From positions 3,324 to 46,544 of the forward strand of contig CAMYKC010000017.1 in the NCBI GenBank assembly GCA_947258865.1: a DNA stretch of 43,221 nucleotides, in the 5' to 3' direction. The notes under the pieces were generated by a model. It did not search any database, had not been told where the DNA came from, and worked only from the letters and a program-made list of their open reading frames with translations. This DNA comes from an uncultured Lysobacterales bacterium (GTDB taxonomy: Bacteria > Pseudomonadota > Gammaproteobacteria > Xanthomonadales > SZUA-36). Position 1 is the first letter of the stretch; each line of letters opens with the position of its first letter. Positions 27,991 to 38,078 of the stretch are shown here, piece by piece. Both the position numbers and the translations under genes were made by a program.

Positions 27991-29709
27991 CTAGTAGCCG
28001 GCAGCCTGGCCGTCCTTGCGTGATTCAGACGCTCCGAAATAAACACCATGTGCAGGGTGCTTCATGATGGCCTGGTATCCGCCGTACGGTCCCTTCGCGA
28101 ATTCTATCCGGTGCCCGCGGCTCATCAGATCCCGGATTACCGCGTAGTCAATCCCCGTCTCGAGATTAACGATGCCTCCATCAGTCATGTGCTCCCCGGT
28201 GGGCTCGCTGGAGCCGCTGTGGTAGATACGCGGCGCATCACCCGCCTCCTGCAATCCCATACCGAAATCAAGCAGGTTGGCGACGATCTGGGCATGGCCC
28301 TGGGGTTGCATGCCACCGCCCATCAGGCCAAAGCTGATCCAGGGCTTGCCTTCCCTGGTGATGAACGCAGGGATGATGGTGTGGAACGGACGTTTACCCG
28401 GTTCGAAGGAATTGGGATGACCGGCTTCAAGGTTAAACAGCTCACCGCGATTCTGCAGAATGAACCCAAGACCAGGCGGCGTCATGCCGGATCCCATGCC
28501 GCGATAATTGCTTTGGATCAGCGACACCATGTTGCCGGCCGGGTCTGCCGTGGTCAGATAGATGGTGTCGCCTTCGCGGAGAACCTCGGGGTCGCCATGT
28601 GGAAATGAAAGCGCCGCATTTTTCATGTCGATCAATGAATTACGTTTGGCGGCGTACTCCTTGGACAAGAGTTTCTCTACGGATACGTTCATGAAGTCAG
28701 GATCGGCATAGAAACGCGCCCGATCCTCGAAGGCAAGCTTCTTGGCCTCCAGGAAAACGTGGATGTAATCCGCAGAGCCGAAACCCATCGAAGCCACGTC
28801 GTGCAGTTCCATGATATTCAGTATCTGGAGCGCAGCGATGCCTTGCCCATTGGGTGGCAGTTCCCAGACATCGAAACCTCGATAGTTGATCGATTGCGGC
28901 TCGACCCACTCCCCCTCATGCGATGCGAGGTCCTCGTAAACCAGAAATCCGCCGTTGGCCTGCATGTATTCACCGATTACCCGTGCGATCTGGCCCTTAT
29001 AGAATGCATCCCGGCCTTCGTTCGCTATTTGCTCCAGGGTGTTGGCCAGGTTTGGGTTCTTCCAGATTTCTCCCGTTTGCGGAGCCCTGCCGTCAATGGT
29101 CATCTGCTCGACGAAGCCCGGATATTCCGACAGGCGTCCGACGTAGACATCCCAGTAATACTGAATAGTCTCGTGCACCGGGTGGCCGTTGCGGGCGTAA
29201 TCGATCGCAGGTTGAAGAATGCGTTTCATCGGCAGTTTGCCGAAACGTCCGTGTAGTTTGAACCATCCATCCACGGTCCCGGGCACGGACACCGGCAGTG
29301 GGCCGTAAGGCGGGATTTTTTCATAGCCGTTCTGATTAAACCATTCTCGAGTCAGCGAAGCAGGCGACCGGCCGGAAGCGTTCAGCCCATACAGTGATTT
29401 GCTGCCAGCATCCCAGACGATCGCAAACAGGTCGCCGCCAATCCCATTGCCGGTTGGCTCCATCAATCCAAGCGCTGCGTTGGCTGCAATGGCTGCATCG
29501 ACGGCGTTGCCGCCTTCCTTCATGACAGCGAGAGCGATTTGCGTGGCCAGCGGATGGCTGGTCGCCGCCATGGCGCTCGGCGCTATGATTTCCGAACGCG
29601 TGGCGAATGGCTTGCCGGTGACCCGGTCAGCAGCCATGGCATTCAGTCCGGTACACAGGAAGAGCAGAGTGCATAGAAGTTTTGCAATGACCAGTGAGAA
29701 ACGGTTCAT
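27991..29709 (-). CDS. ggt: Gamma-glutamyltransferase family protein, secreted
   Basis: The 572-residue product has an N-terminal signal peptide (hydrophobic residues about 6-26, AMA cleavage site). The family motifs MAATSHPLAT, GGNAVDAAIAANAALGLMEP and GNGIGGDLFAIV follow. Gamma-glutamyltransferases are proenzymes cut before a catalytic Thr. Here Thr382 in GDTIYLTTADPAGNMVS is the likely nucleophile, and the final glycine pair of the oxyanion region appears as GLMGGGMQPQGH. They transfer or hydrolyse the gamma-glutamyl group of glutathione in the periplasm. The start is supported by CCAGGAGTAAT. It is the first gene of a ggt-pdxB-typA run. Confidence 0.92.
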   Translation of the reverse strand: MNRFSLVIAKLLCTLLFLCTGLNAMAADRVTGKPFATRSEIIAPSAMAATSHPLATQIALAVMKEGGNAVDAAIAANAALGLMEPTGNGIGGDLFAIVWDAGSKSLYGLNASGRSPASLTREWFNQNGYEKIPPYGPLPVSVPGTVDGWFKLHGRFGKLPMKRILQPAIDYARNGHPVHETIQYYWDVYVGRLSEYPGFVEQMTIDGRAPQTGEIWKNPNLANTLEQIANEGRDAFYKGQIARVIGEYMQANGGFLVYEDLASHEGEWVEPQSINYRGFDVWELPPNGQGIAALQILNIMELHDVASMGFGSADYIHVFLEAKKLAFEDRARFYADPDFMNVSVEKLLSKEYAAKRNSLIDMKNAALSFPHGDPEVLREGDTIYLTTADPAGNMVSLIQSNYRGMGSGMTPPGLGFILQNRGELFNLEAGHPNSFEPGKRPFHTIIPAFITREGKPWISFGLMGGGMQPQGHAQIVANLLDFGMGLQEAGDAPRIYHSGSSEPTGEHMTDGGIVNLETGIDYAVIRDLMSRGHRIEFAKGPYGGYQAIMKHPAHGVYFGASESRKDGQAAGY

Positions 29710-29787
29710 TATTACTCCTGGAAAAGTAGATTATTAACGTTTGCAACGGACGGAAAAGGGTCATTATCGGCTACAATGATAGGGATT

Positions 29788-29820
29788 TGTCGCGTGTCCG
29801 CCCGCAGGCCGCGAGCGACA
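29788..29820 (+). other. Inverted repeat in the mdh leader
   Basis: TGTCGC at 29788-29793 and GCGACA at 29815-29820 can pair around a GC-rich loop. A TACAAT at 29772-29777 upstream could be a -10 box, but no good -35 is seen at the right distance. The hairpin would sit in the mdh 5' leader, 35 bases before the start. Its function is unknown. Confidence 0.3.
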
Positions 29821-29855
29821 GCTGCAATTCCTGATTGAATCTTAAGGAGTCGTCC

Positions 29856-30833
29856 ATGAAAAGTCCTGTTCGAGTTGCCGTTACCGGCGCTGCTGGCCAG
29901 ATAGGCTACCAACTTTGTTTCAGAATTGCAGCAGGAGATATGTTGGGTCCCGACCAGCCGGTCATTTTGCAATTACTTGAAATCACGCCGGCGCTCGGTG
30001 CTCTCCAAGGCGTAGTAATGGAGCTCGGCGACTCGGCGTTTCCACTCCTGACGGATATAATTGCCACGGATAACGCCGAAGTGGCCTTCAAAGAGACGGA
30101 TTACGCCCTGTTGGTGGGAGCCAGGCCCCGTGGCCCGGGCATGGAACGCTCAGATCTATTGTCGGCAAACGGTCAGATTTTCGGCCCGCAAGGCGCAGCC
30201 ATGAACAAAGTGGCCAGCCGCGACATCAAGGTGCTCGTGGTCGGAAATCCCGCGAACACGAACGCACTCATCGCGCAGGCCGCGGCACCCGACCTGGACC
30301 CGCGAAATTTCACGGCAATGACTCGCCTGGACCACAACCGCGCCCTGGCGCAGTTGGCGAGCAAGATCGATACACACCATTCTAAGATCTCGAGGATGGT
30401 TATCTGGGGCAATCACTCCTCCACCCAGTACCCTGACATCCGTTTCGCGGAGGTCGGTGGCGGCACGGTCGCTGGCGGTGTTGACCAGGACTGGTACCGC
30501 AACACCTTTATTCCGGATGTGCAACAGCGCGGTGCCGCCATCATCAAGGCACGCGGCGCCTCCAGTGCAGCCTCGGCGGCGTCCGCGGCTCTTGACCACA
30601 TGAGGAGTTGGGTTATGGGTACGCCTGCCGGCGACTGGGTATCCATGGCTGTACCTGCAAACGGCAGTTACAACATCGAAACCGGAATTGTCTATTCCCA
30701 TCCCTGTACATGTGAAAACGGTGACTATCGGATCGTGCAGGGTCTGGACATCGATGAATTCAGCCGGGAGCGCATGGATGCCACCGAAACGGAGTTGAGA
30801 GAGGAGCGGGCCGCGGTCGAAAACCTGCTCTGA
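29856..30833 (+). CDS. mdh: Malate dehydrogenase (cytosolic-type)
   Basis: The enzyme interconverts malate and oxaloacetate with NAD. The 325-residue product starts [20 protein letters not shown], the Rossmann motif. It has [15 protein letters not shown] with substrate arginines, [19 protein letters not shown], and catalytic His187 in [12 protein letters not shown]. Length and motifs match the 325-330-residue MDH type rather than the E. coli type. AAGGAG lies 9 bases upstream of the ATG at 29856. prpB begins 2 bases after the stop, so mdh-prpB-prpC is one operon. The oxaloacetate it makes is the co-substrate of PrpC, a sensible pairing. Confidence 0.96.
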   Translation: MKSPVRVAVTGAAGQIGYQLCFRIAAGDMLGPDQPVILQLLEITPALGALQGVVMELGDSAFPLLTDIIATDNAEVAFKETDYALLVGARPRGPGMERSDLLSANGQIFGPQGAAMNKVASRDIKVLVVGNPANTNALIAQAAAPDLDPRNFTAMTRLDHNRALAQLASKIDTHHSKISRMVIWGNHSSTQYPDIRFAEVGGGTVAGGVDQDWYRNTFIPDVQQRGAAIIKARGASSAASAASAALDHMRSWVMGTPAGDWVSMAVPANGSYNIETGIVYSHPCTCENGDYRIVQGLDIDEFSRERMDATETELREERAAVENLL

Positions 30834-30835
30834 TC

Positions 30836-31738
30836 ATGACACAGTCATCACCCGGACTGAGATTAAGACAGGCGGTGGCGGAATATGCGCCTGTGCAGGT
30901 CGTGGGCACGATCAATGCCTTTACCGCCAGGATGGCAAAAGAAATCGGCCACAAAGCCATCTATCTTTCCGGTGGCGGCCTGGCGGCCAATTCGCTGGGC
31001 CTGCCGGACCTTGGCATCAGTTCACTCGAGGATGTGCTGACTGATGTAGACCGGATTACGCACGCTTGCGATCTTCCTTTGCTGGTCGATGCTGACACAG
31101 GTTTCGGCGGTGCCTTCAACATAGCCCGAACCGTTCGTTCGCTCACCCGGGCAGGCGCTGCCGGGATGCACATCGAAGATCAGGTTGCAAGCAAACGCTG
31201 TGGCCACAGGCCGGGCAAGGCCGTCGTGCCCCAGGCCGAGATGGTCGACCGGGTCAAGGCGGCTGTGGATGCGCGAACGGACGGGAACTTCATTATCATG
31301 GCCCGGACCGATGCGCTGGCCGTTGAAGGAATGGAGAGCGCGATGGAGCGGGCGCTGGCCTGTGTCGAAGCCGGCGCCGACATGATTTTTCCCGAGGCCA
31401 TGAGGGAACTGCGGCAGTACACGGAATTCAAGCAGGCCGTTGCAGTGCCGATTCTGGCCAACATAACGGAATTTGGCCACACGCCGCTGTTCACCACGCC
31501 TGAACTGGGCGAAGCTGGAGTGGATATTGTCTTGTATTGCTGTGGTGCATACCGCGCCATGAACCGTGGTGCCGAGACGGTTTACAAGGCACTGCTGAAA
31601 GAAGGGCATCAGCGAAACGTGATCGACATCATGCAAACCCGGGCTGAATTATACGATTATCTCGGTTACCACGAATACGAGCAGAAGCTGGACGAACTAT
31701 TCGCCGCCTCCGCCGATGAACTGAAAGAAGAGGAATGA
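30836..31738 (+). CDS. prpB: 2-methylisocitrate lyase
   Basis: PrpB cleaves 2-methylisocitrate to pyruvate and succinate, the last step of the methylcitrate cycle. The 300-residue product has the isocitrate-lyase superfamily pattern. Metal-binding Asp85 and Asp87 lie in [11 protein letters not shown]. The signature KRCGH (120-124) contains catalytic Cys122. [12 protein letters not shown] follows. Length is typical (290-300). It starts 2 bases after mdh and its stop overlaps the prpC region by a few bases. Confidence 0.96.
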   Translation: MTQSSPGLRLRQAVAEYAPVQVVGTINAFTARMAKEIGHKAIYLSGGGLAANSLGLPDLGISSLEDVLTDVDRITHACDLPLLVDADTGFGGAFNIARTVRSLTRAGAAGMHIEDQVASKRCGHRPGKAVVPQAEMVDRVKAAVDARTDGNFIIMARTDALAVEGMESAMERALACVEAGADMIFPEAMRELRQYTEFKQAVAVPILANITEFGHTPLFTTPELGEAGVDIVLYCCGAYRAMNRGAETVYKALLKEGHQRNVIDIMQTRAELYDYLGYHEYEQKLDELFAASADELKEEE

Positions 31739-31740
31739 AC

Positions 31741-32877
31741 ATGGCAGAAGATGCAACAGTAAAGAAAAATGCGGGCGCAGGCTTGCGCGGACAAACAGCG
31801 GGGCAAACAGCAGTGTGCACCGTCGGCGCCGCGGGCAACAACCTTCGCTATCGTGGCTTTAACGTCGTCGACCTGGCGGAGCATTCGACCTTCTACGAAG
31901 TAGCGCACCTGATATTGAAAGGTCACCTGCCGACCCAGGCAGAGCTCGATGCCTGGAAGATCAAGCTGAAAAGTCAACGTGGTTTGCCTCAGCCGTTAAA
32001 GGAAGTGCTCGAACGCATCCCGGCCGATGCACATCCGATGGACGTAATGCGCACCGGCTGCTCATTTATCGGCAACATCGAGGCGGAAGGTGATTTTTCC
32101 AATGAACAGGATGTAGCCGACCGACTGCTGGCCGTGTTTCCGTCCATTCTCATGTACTGGTACCGTTATTCACACGATGGCGTGAGAATTGAGACCGAGA
32201 CTGACGACGACGGCATCGGTGCGCATTTCCTGCACCTGCTTCACGATAAAGCACCCGAAGACATCGCCGCGCGCGTGATGGATGTCTCCCTGATCCTTTA
32301 CGCCGAGCATGAGTTCAACGCATCCACCTTTACCGCGCGGGTCGCTGCATCCACCCTGACCGACCTCCATTCCTGTGTAACCGCCGCAATCGGCTCGCTC
32401 CGTGGCCCCCTGCATGGCGGCGCCAACGAAGCGGCCATGGACATGATCGAGCAATACAGCTCTGTGGATGAGGCCGTGGAAGACGTTCTGCGCAAGTTAA
32501 CCGCCAAGGAGCTGATCATGGGTTTTGGCCATGCGGTCTACCGCGTGCGTGACCCGCGGAATGCCATCATCAAGGAGTGGTCGCGTAAGCTGTCCGAAGT
32601 GAAGAACGAAACTCTTTTATACGCAGTTTCCGACGCCGTTGAACGGACCATGAAAGAAGAGAAGAACATGTTTGCCAATGCGGACTTCTTCCACGCCAGC
32701 GCCTACAACCTGATGGGTATACCGACAAAGCTGTTCACACCGATATTCGTCATGTCACGGGTTACCGGCTGGTGTGCGCATATCTTCGAGCAACGGGCCA
32801 ATAACCGGATCATTCGTCCGGGCGCGGAATACACAGGACCCGCGGCCAGGGAATATATCCCGATCGGGGAGCGTTGA
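31741..32877 (+). CDS. prpC: 2-methylcitrate synthase
   Basis: PrpC condenses propionyl-CoA with oxaloacetate. The 378-residue product is a short citrate-synthase-family enzyme. Motifs are LRYRGFNVVDLAEHSTFYEV (about 31-50), LHGGANEAAM with a catalytic His, GFGHAVYRVRDPRN with the second His, and the C-terminal RPGAEYTGP. Two ATGs are possible. The one at 31741 is correctly spaced from AGAGGA, while the one at 31735 is too close. Length and the prpB neighbour favour methylcitrate over citrate synthase. A strong terminator follows. Confidence 0.94.
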   Translation: MAEDATVKKNAGAGLRGQTAGQTAVCTVGAAGNNLRYRGFNVVDLAEHSTFYEVAHLILKGHLPTQAELDAWKIKLKSQRGLPQPLKEVLERIPADAHPMDVMRTGCSFIGNIEAEGDFSNEQDVADRLLAVFPSILMYWYRYSHDGVRIETETDDDGIGAHFLHLLHDKAPEDIAARVMDVSLILYAEHEFNASTFTARVAASTLTDLHSCVTAAIGSLRGPLHGGANEAAMDMIEQYSSVDEAVEDVLRKLTAKELIMGFGHAVYRVRDPRNAIIKEWSRKLSEVKNETLLYAVSDAVERTMKEEKNMFANADFFHASAYNLMGIPTKLFTPIFVMSRVTGWCAHIFEQRANNRIIRPGAEYTGPAAREYIPIGER

Positions 32878-32902
32878 TTTCAGGAACAAGACTCCCGTTC
32901 TG

Positions 32903-32928
32903 ACCCCGCCCCTGCGGCGGGGTTTTTT
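32903..32928 (+). terminator. Rho-independent terminator after prpC
   Basis: ACCCCGCC (32903-32910) and GGCGGGGT (32916-32923) form a perfect eight-pair stem with a five-base loop, followed by a T-run to 32928. It ends the mdh-prpB-prpC transcript, so prpD probably has its own promoter within 32929-33102. Confidence 0.92.
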
Positions 32929-33102
32929 CGTTCAGTCAGAGCGGCCGGCAAGCCGGAAGAATATCGCGTCTCCATTGCTTAATTGACCGGGATCAAAAGC
33001 AGCCGCTTTCGCGGTGTTTTGTTGTCTGCCGTCATGGCGGGCGTAACCCTACTCAACTAAAATCAAGGGTCAATTCTAGCCCATTCCAGGAAAGAGGTTC
33101 CC
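32929..33102 (+). other. prpC-prpD spacer with a second imperfect hairpin
   Basis: The 174-base spacer contains CAAAAGCAGCCGC-TTTC-GCGGTGTTTTG at about 32994-33021, an imperfect stem-loop. A TTGACC at 32983-32988 and a TAAAAT at 33058-33063 are isolated promoter-like boxes with the wrong mutual spacing. AGGAAAGAGG just before 33103 is the prpD ribosome binding site. No PrpR site could be recognised. Confidence 0.3.
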
Positions 33103-34551
33103 ATGTCACAGATTGGTGTCCGAACGGCAAAACGGCCGGATTACGACCAGGTCATGGTCGATATCGCAGACTATGTCTGCAACTACGAGATCGACAGTGA
33201 AGAAGCTTATTCAACGGCCAGGTATTGCCTGATGGACAGCCTGGCGTGTGCCATGCTCGCCATGAAGTTTCCCGGATGTATCCAGCTGCTGGGCCCAATG
33301 GTGCCCGGATCGGAGATGCGGGGCGGCGCCCGGGTTCCCGGCACAGCCTTCGAGCTCGAACCTGCGCAGGCTGCCTTCAATCTTGGCGTCCTGATCCGCT
33401 ATCTCGATTTCAACGATACATGGCTGGCGGCGGAATGGGGACACCCCTCGGATAACCTGGGCGCCATTCTCGCCGTGGCCGATTACGTGTCACGGCGAAA
33501 TATCGCTGAGGGCCGGGCGCCGCTGGCGGTGAAGGACGTGCTATCCGCGATGATCAAGGCCCATGAAATCCAGGGCGTGCTGGCACTTGAAAACAGCTTC
33601 AACCAGGTGGGGCTCGATCACGTCCTGCTCGTTCGGATCGCGTCCACCGCGGTTGTGACCCGGATGCTGGGTGGAGACCGCGACCAGGTCATCGATGCGG
33701 TTTCAAATGCCTGGATCGATGGCGGCGCGTTGCGAACCTACCGCCACGCACCCAACACCGGATCACGCAAGAGCTGGGCAGCCGGGGATGCCTGCCGCAG
33801 GGCTGTCACGCTGGCGCTGACGGTTCTGCGCGGCGAGATGGGCTATCCCTCTGCATTGAGTGCCGATGTCTGGGGTTTTTACGATGTTCTGTTTAAAGGC
33901 CGGGAGTTCAAGTTCCAGCGCGACTACGGCAGCTACGTGATGGAGAATGTCCTGTTCAAGATCTCATTCCCGGCGGAGTTTCACGCCCAGACCGCGGTCG
34001 AATGCGCGATGACGCTGCATCCCAAGGTCAGTGGCCGGCTGGACGACATCGAACGGATAACGATTGAAACCCAGGAGGCCGGTGCAAGGATCATCGATAA
34101 AACCGGCCCGCTGGATAACTACGCCGATCGTGATCACTGTATCCAGTATATGGTTGCCGTGCCGTTGATTTTCGGCGAGTTGACCGCGGCCAGCTATAAC
34201 GATGACGTTGCTTCCGACCCGCGTATCGATGCCCTTCGCGACAAGATGGAAGTGCGGGAAAACGAGAGCTTTACCACTGACTACTTCGATCCGGAGAAGC
34301 GCGGAATCGGCAACGCAATCCAGGTGTATTTCAAGGATGGCTCATCGACGGAACGCGTGGAAGTCAGCTTCCCGATCGGGCACCGCCGCCGCCGCGCTGA
34401 AGGGATACCGGTTTTGGTCAGGAAATTCCAGAGCGCCATCGGCGATCACTACGAGCCGGGGCAGGCCGAACGCATCGAGTCGGCCCTCAGCGAACAGGGT
34501 TCGCTGGAATCGATGCCGGTAAGCGATTTCGTCTCGGAACTTGTGGTCTGA
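33103..34551 (+). CDS. prpD: 2-methylcitrate dehydratase (MmgE/PrpD family)
   Basis: PrpD dehydrates 2-methylcitrate to 2-methyl-cis-aconitate. The 482-residue product matches the E. coli length (483). It carries typical MmgE/PrpD segments: YLDFNDTWLAAEWGHPSDNL (about 106-125), AIQVYF-type strands, HAPNTGSRKSWAAGDACRRA and FPAEFHAQTAVECAM. It sits 225 bases after prpC, beyond a terminator. acnD and prpF, the alternative dehydratase pair, are not here. The gene ends just before a strong terminator. Confidence 0.95.
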   Translation: MSQIGVRTAKRPDYDQVMVDIADYVCNYEIDSEEAYSTARYCLMDSLACAMLAMKFPGCIQLLGPMVPGSEMRGGARVPGTAFELEPAQAAFNLGVLIRYLDFNDTWLAAEWGHPSDNLGAILAVADYVSRRNIAEGRAPLAVKDVLSAMIKAHEIQGVLALENSFNQVGLDHVLLVRIASTAVVTRMLGGDRDQVIDAVSNAWIDGGALRTYRHAPNTGSRKSWAAGDACRRAVTLALTVLRGEMGYPSALSADVWGFYDVLFKGREFKFQRDYGSYVMENVLFKISFPAEFHAQTAVECAMTLHPKVSGRLDDIERITIETQEAGARIIDKTGPLDNYADRDHCIQYMVAVPLIFGELTAASYNDDVASDPRIDALRDKMEVRENESFTTDYFDPEKRGIGNAIQVYFKDGSSTERVEVSFPIGHRRRRAEGIPVLVRKFQSAIGDHYEPGQAERIESALSEQGSLESMPVSDFVSELVV

Positions 34552-34573
34552 CGACCATTGATGCAAAAAACTG

Positions 34574-34603
34574 GCGGCGCCGGATACGGCGCCGCTTTTT
34601 TTT
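34574..34603. terminator. Bidirectional terminator between prpD and rho
   Basis: GCGGCGCC (34574-34581) and GGCGCCGC (34588-34595) form a perfect stem with loop GGATAC, followed by eight Ts on the + strand for prpD. On the - strand the stem is followed by CCAGTTTTTT, serving rho. The rho stop codon (34602-34604) lies inside the T tract. Confidence 0.92.
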
Positions 34604-35858
34604 AGCGTTTCATGAAATTGAAGAATTCAGCGTTGGTCTTGGTCGCCTTCATCTTATCCAGCATGAACTCGATCGCCTGGGCCTCGTCCATCGGGTGCAG
34701 GAGTTTACGCAGAATCCACATTTTCTGTAACTGGTCCTGGCCGATCATCAACTCTTCGCGGCGCGTGCCGGACCGGTTGATGTCGATGGCCGGGTAGGTT
34801 CGGCGTTCCGCAATGCGTCGGCTGAGGTGGATTTCCATGTTGCCGGTGCCTTTGAACTCCTCGTAGATGACCTCGTCCATCTTGGATCCGGTTTCCACCA
34901 GGGCTGTCGCAATGATGGTTAACGAACCGCCTTCTGTCATGTTCCGCGCCGCGCCAAAAAACCGCTTAGGGCGCTGCAAAGCGTTTGCATCCACCCCGCC
35001 GGTCAGAACCTTGCCGGAGGAGGGTGCGACCGTATTGTAGGCCCGGGCCAGTCGGGTAATGGAATCCAGAAGGATTACGACATGGTGTTTGTGCTCGACC
35101 AGGCGCTTGGCCCGCTCGATCACCATTTCCGCTACCTGGACGTGGCGTGATGCCGGCTCGTCAAACGTGCTCGAAATCACTTCGGCGTCGACGGACCGCT
35201 GCATTTCCGTCACCTCTTCCGGCCGCTCGTCAATCAGCAGGATGATCATTTTGCCGTCAGGGTTGTTACCTCGAATGCTGGTGGCGATGTTCTGCAGCAT
35301 GATGGTCTTGCCGGCTTTCGGCGGAGAAACGACCAGGCCACGCTGGCCCTTGCCGATCGGAGATACCAGATCAATGATGCGCGCAGTGATGTCTTCCGTG
35401 CTGCCTGTTCCCCGCTCCAGAATGAACTGTTCGGTCGGAAATTCGGGCGTCAGGTTTTCAAACAATATTTTACGCTTGGCGGCATCGGGCGATTCGTAGT
35501 TGATCTCCTCGACCTTGAGCAGGGCAAAATATCGTTCACTGTCCTTGGGCGGCCTGATCTTTCCGGCCAGCATATCCCCCGTGCGCAGCGCGAAGCGGCG
35601 GATCTGGCTGGGTGAGACGTAAATGTCATCTGGTCCGGCGAGGTAGGAACCTTCGGCGGAACGGAGAAAGCCGAACCCATCCTGCAGTATTTCCAGCACA
35701 CCATTTCCGAAAATGCTTTCGCCGTTCTTGGCATGTGCCTTGAGGATGGAAAAAATAACGTCCTGTTTCCTGGAGCGCGCGACGCCCTCCAGGCCCATTT
35801 CATCGGCGAGTTCCAGCAGTTCTGAAATCGGTTTCTGCTTGAGATCTGATAAATTCAT
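34602..35858 (-). CDS. rho: Transcription termination factor Rho
   Basis: Rho is the hexameric RNA-dependent ATPase that terminates transcription. The 418-residue product has the N-terminal helix bundle, then the cold-shock-like RNA-binding domain (GFGFLRS at about 61-67, [13 protein letters not shown]). Walker A is [12 protein letters not shown] (174-185), Walker B lies in [17 protein letters not shown], and the Q-loop is [15 protein letters not shown]. Length is normal (418-420). It lies downstream of trxA on the same strand, separated by 313 bases. Confidence 0.98.
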   Translation of the reverse strand: MNLSDLKQKPISELLELADEMGLEGVARSRKQDVIFSILKAHAKNGESIFGNGVLEILQDGFGFLRSAEGSYLAGPDDIYVSPSQIRRFALRTGDMLAGKIRPPKDSERYFALLKVEEINYESPDAAKRKILFENLTPEFPTEQFILERGTGSTEDITARIIDLVSPIGKGQRGLVVSPPKAGKTIMLQNIATSIRGNNPDGKMIILLIDERPEEVTEMQRSVDAEVISSTFDEPASRHVQVAEMVIERAKRLVEHKHHVVILLDSITRLARAYNTVAPSSGKVLTGGVDANALQRPKRFFGAARNMTEGGSLTIIATALVETGSKMDEVIYEEFKGTGNMEIHLSRRIAERRTYPAIDINRSGTRREELMIGQDQLQKMWILRKLLHPMDEAQAIEFMLDKMKATKTNAEFFNFMKR

Positions 35859-36171
35859 TGAATGACTCTGTATTGAGGCTGTGCCTGTTTTTGAGATGGT
35901 GATCGGTTTTTGAATAGTCGATTCGAAATTGTTTACCCGGCCAGCAGCCTGGTGTTCATGGATTCAGTAAACGGTCCACGGCTTACATGCAGCGTGATGC
36001 TAAAACCTTCTTATGCTTGGCCGGTTTTACGGTTCAATCAGTCCGGCGGTCAAATAGGGAAGTTGTAAAGCCGGGCGGGGGCCCGGCTACAGATGGGATA
36101 AAACTAGCACGATTGTGGGGTAGCGTCCAGTTATTACCCAAGAAGATTGATTGCGGTCACCGTTTGTCGGT
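35859..36171 (-). other. trxA-rho spacer (313 bases)
   Basis: No gene is supported here. It holds a perfect eight-pair hairpin, AGCCGGGC (36069-36076) / GCCCGGCT (36081-36088), followed on the - strand by TTTACAACTT, a weak terminator candidate for trxA. Further on are TTGACC-like and TAAAAC-like boxes (36049-36054 and 36024-36029) that might be a rho promoter with a 19-base spacer. The long leader would fit autogenous attenuation, which is known for E. coli rho. Confidence 0.35.
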
Positions 36172-36498
36172 TCAGACAACCTCTTCTACAAAAGCTTTCA
36201 ACTGGCCTTTGGTCAGGGCGCCGACCTTGGTGGCCTGCACTTTTCCATCACGGAAAATCATTAACGTAGGGATACCCCTGATGCTGTATTGCTGAGGCGT
36301 CATCATATTGCTGTCAATGTCCAGCTTGGTCACTTTCAGGCGGTCACCGTATTCGTCAGCAATTTCATCGATAATGGGTGCAATCATCTTGCAAGGCCCG
36401 CACCACTCCGCCCAATAGTCGACCAGAACAGGGCCATCGGCATTCAGCACTTCCTGGTCAAAACTGCCGTCCGTGACATGTGTAATTTTTTCACTCAC
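36172..36498 (-). CDS. trxA: Thioredoxin
   Basis: Thioredoxin reduces protein disulfides in the cytoplasm. The 108-residue product has the WCGPC active site at 32-36, the preceding [10 protein letters not shown] strand, the cis-proline loop GIPTLMIF, and a final [10 protein letters not shown] helix. Start is a GTG at 36498, with GGAG 8 bases upstream. It stands divergent to rhlB and upstream of rho, the order found in E. coli. Confidence 0.97.
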   Translation of the reverse strand: MSEKITHVTDGSFDQEVLNADGPVLVDYWAEWCGPCKMIAPIIDEIADEYGDRLKVTKLDIDSNMMTPQQYSIRGIPTLMIFRDGKVQATKVGALTKGQLKAFVEEVV

Positions 36499-36555
36499 TG
36501 TATTTCTCCATATTGCGCTTGGCTTTCACACTGGAACATGCAAAGCAGCGCGGTT

Positions 36556-36584
36556 ACTATGTTCTATCCCAGGGCCCGGATCAA
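36556..36584 (-). promoter_or_regulatory. Possible sigma-70 promoter of trxA
   Basis: On the - strand TTGATC (36584-36579) is followed after exactly 17 bases by CATAGT (36561-36556). Each matches 4 of 6 consensus bases. The predicted transcript would begin about 50 bases upstream of the trxA GTG. The rest of the 257-base divergent spacer with rhlB shows no other clear element. Confidence 0.4.
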
Positions 36585-36755
36585 GGAACAGACGGCCGAA
36601 AAAGGCAAAGTCTGGTATCGGGGCCATCATTTCAACCGAACTGTTCAACGATTTCAAGGCATGAGCAGTAAAATTCAAGTCCTCGGCCGCCTCTTTTCAA
36701 CAAATCAATGATCAGAAGCCGGTATTGAGCACCCGAACATCACAAGTGAACCCAT

Positions 36756-38078
36756 ATGCCCGATAAAAATTCAAACAAGCCGCTAACCGATGTGGCCTTC
36801 AGTTCGCTGGATCTGCTGACTTCTGTCCAGGCAGGCCTTGAGGCCGCCGGATTCACGCACTGCACGCCGATCCAGGCGCTTACGTTGCCTTCGGCGCTCA
36901 AGGGCAAGGATGTGGCGGGTCAGGCACAAACCGGAACGGGTAAGACGGCGGCGTTTCTGCTTGTCATTTACCAGCGCCTGTTGGAATTGAAACCGGAAAA
37001 GCCCGGCCGTCATCCGCGCGCCCTGGTGCTGGCGCCAACCCGGGAGCTGGCGCTTCAGATCCACAAGGACGCCGTTCTGCTCGGCCGCGAGACCGGGCTC
37101 AGATTAGGCCTGGCTTATGGTGGCGTGGATTACGAGAAGCAGCGCAAGGCTCTGGAAGACGGCGTAGATATCCTGATCGGTACGCCCGGCAGGATCATCG
37201 ATTACTTCAAACAACACGTTTTCAACCTGAAGCAGATCGATGTCATGGTGCTTGACGAAGCCGATCGGATGTTCGACCTGGGTTTTATCAAGGACATTCG
37301 CTATGTGCTCAGACGGCTGCCACCGCGCGATCGTCGTCAATGCCTGATGTTCTCGGCCACGCTTTCCCATCGGGTGCTGGAACTCGCTTATGAGCACATG
37401 AACGAACCGAAACTGTTAAAGGTGGAAACCGGGCAGGTCACGGTAAAAAGCGTCCGCCAGACGGTTTACTACCCCGCCAACGTAGAAAAACTTCCGCTAC
37501 TGGTCGCTCTCCTGCGTGGCATAAGCGATGGCCGTGTCATGGTTTTCGCCAACACCCGGGCCGCAACAGACCTGGTCGAACGCACACTCAATGCGAACGG
37601 CATCCATGCCGCCGCCATGTCTGGCCGCGTGCCGCAAAAGAAGCGCCAGACCCTGTTGAGGCGCTTCCACGATGGCGAAATCCCGGTACTGGTGGCGACG
37701 GATGTCGCAGCCCGTGGTCTTCATATCCCGGATGTCACTCACGTGATCAATTTCGATCTTCCCCAGGATGCCGAGGATTACGTCCACCGGATTGGCCGGA
37801 CCGCACGGTTGGGCGCCAAGGGTGAAGCCATCAGTTTTGCTTGTGAGAATTACGCATTCCATCTGCCGGAAATTGAAGATTTCATCGGCTACGCGATTCC
37901 GACAGAGCAGGTGGAAGGCGACATGAAACCCAAGCTTAACAGGGCGCCACCCGCACCGCGCCGTCATGACAACCGGGGCGGTGGACGCAGGCGTGGGCCG
38001 CCGCAGAGTAACAAGCCCGGAAGCGAGAAATCCCAGAGTGGAAAACCACGGCGCAGACGGAGACGCCCCAAGTCATAG
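36756..38078 (+). CDS. rhlB: ATP-dependent RNA helicase RhlB
   Basis: RhlB is the DEAD-box helicase of the RNA degradosome in enteric bacteria. The 440-residue product shows the Q motif ([10 protein letters not shown], about 36-45), motif I AQTGTGKT (about 57-64), PTREL, motif II DEAD, motif III SAT and motif [11 protein letters not shown] very basic Arg/Gly/Pro-rich tail (about 395-440) fits an RNA-binding extension. Its position opposite trxA-rho supports RhlB over other DEAD-box paralogues. Its TAG is directly followed by the ftsE ATG with no gap. Confidence 0.94.
   Translation: MPDKNSNKPLTDVAFSSLDLLTSVQAGLEAAGFTHCTPIQALTLPSALKGKDVAGQAQTGTGKTAAFLLVIYQRLLELKPEKPGRHPRALVLAPTRELALQIHKDAVLLGRETGLRLGLAYGGVDYEKQRKALEDGVDILIGTPGRIIDYFKQHVFNLKQIDVMVLDEADRMFDLGFIKDIRYVLRRLPPRDRRQCLMFSATLSHRVLELAYEHMNEPKLLKVETGQVTVKSVRQTVYYPANVEKLPLLVALLRGISDGRVMVFANTRAATDLVERTLNANGIHAAAMSGRVPQKKRQTLLRRFHDGEIPVLVATDVAARGLHIPDVTHVINFDLPQDAEDYVHRIGRTARLGAKGEAISFACENYAFHLPEIEDFIGYAIPTEQVEGDMKPKLNRAPPAPRRHDNRGGGRRRGPPQSNKPGSEKSQSGKPRRRRRRPKS

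Noticed and set aside
35933-35959. Eight-residue leader peptide frame upstream of rho on the - strand
   Set aside because: It is very short, has no clear ribosome binding site and no similarity to the E. coli rho leader peptide.
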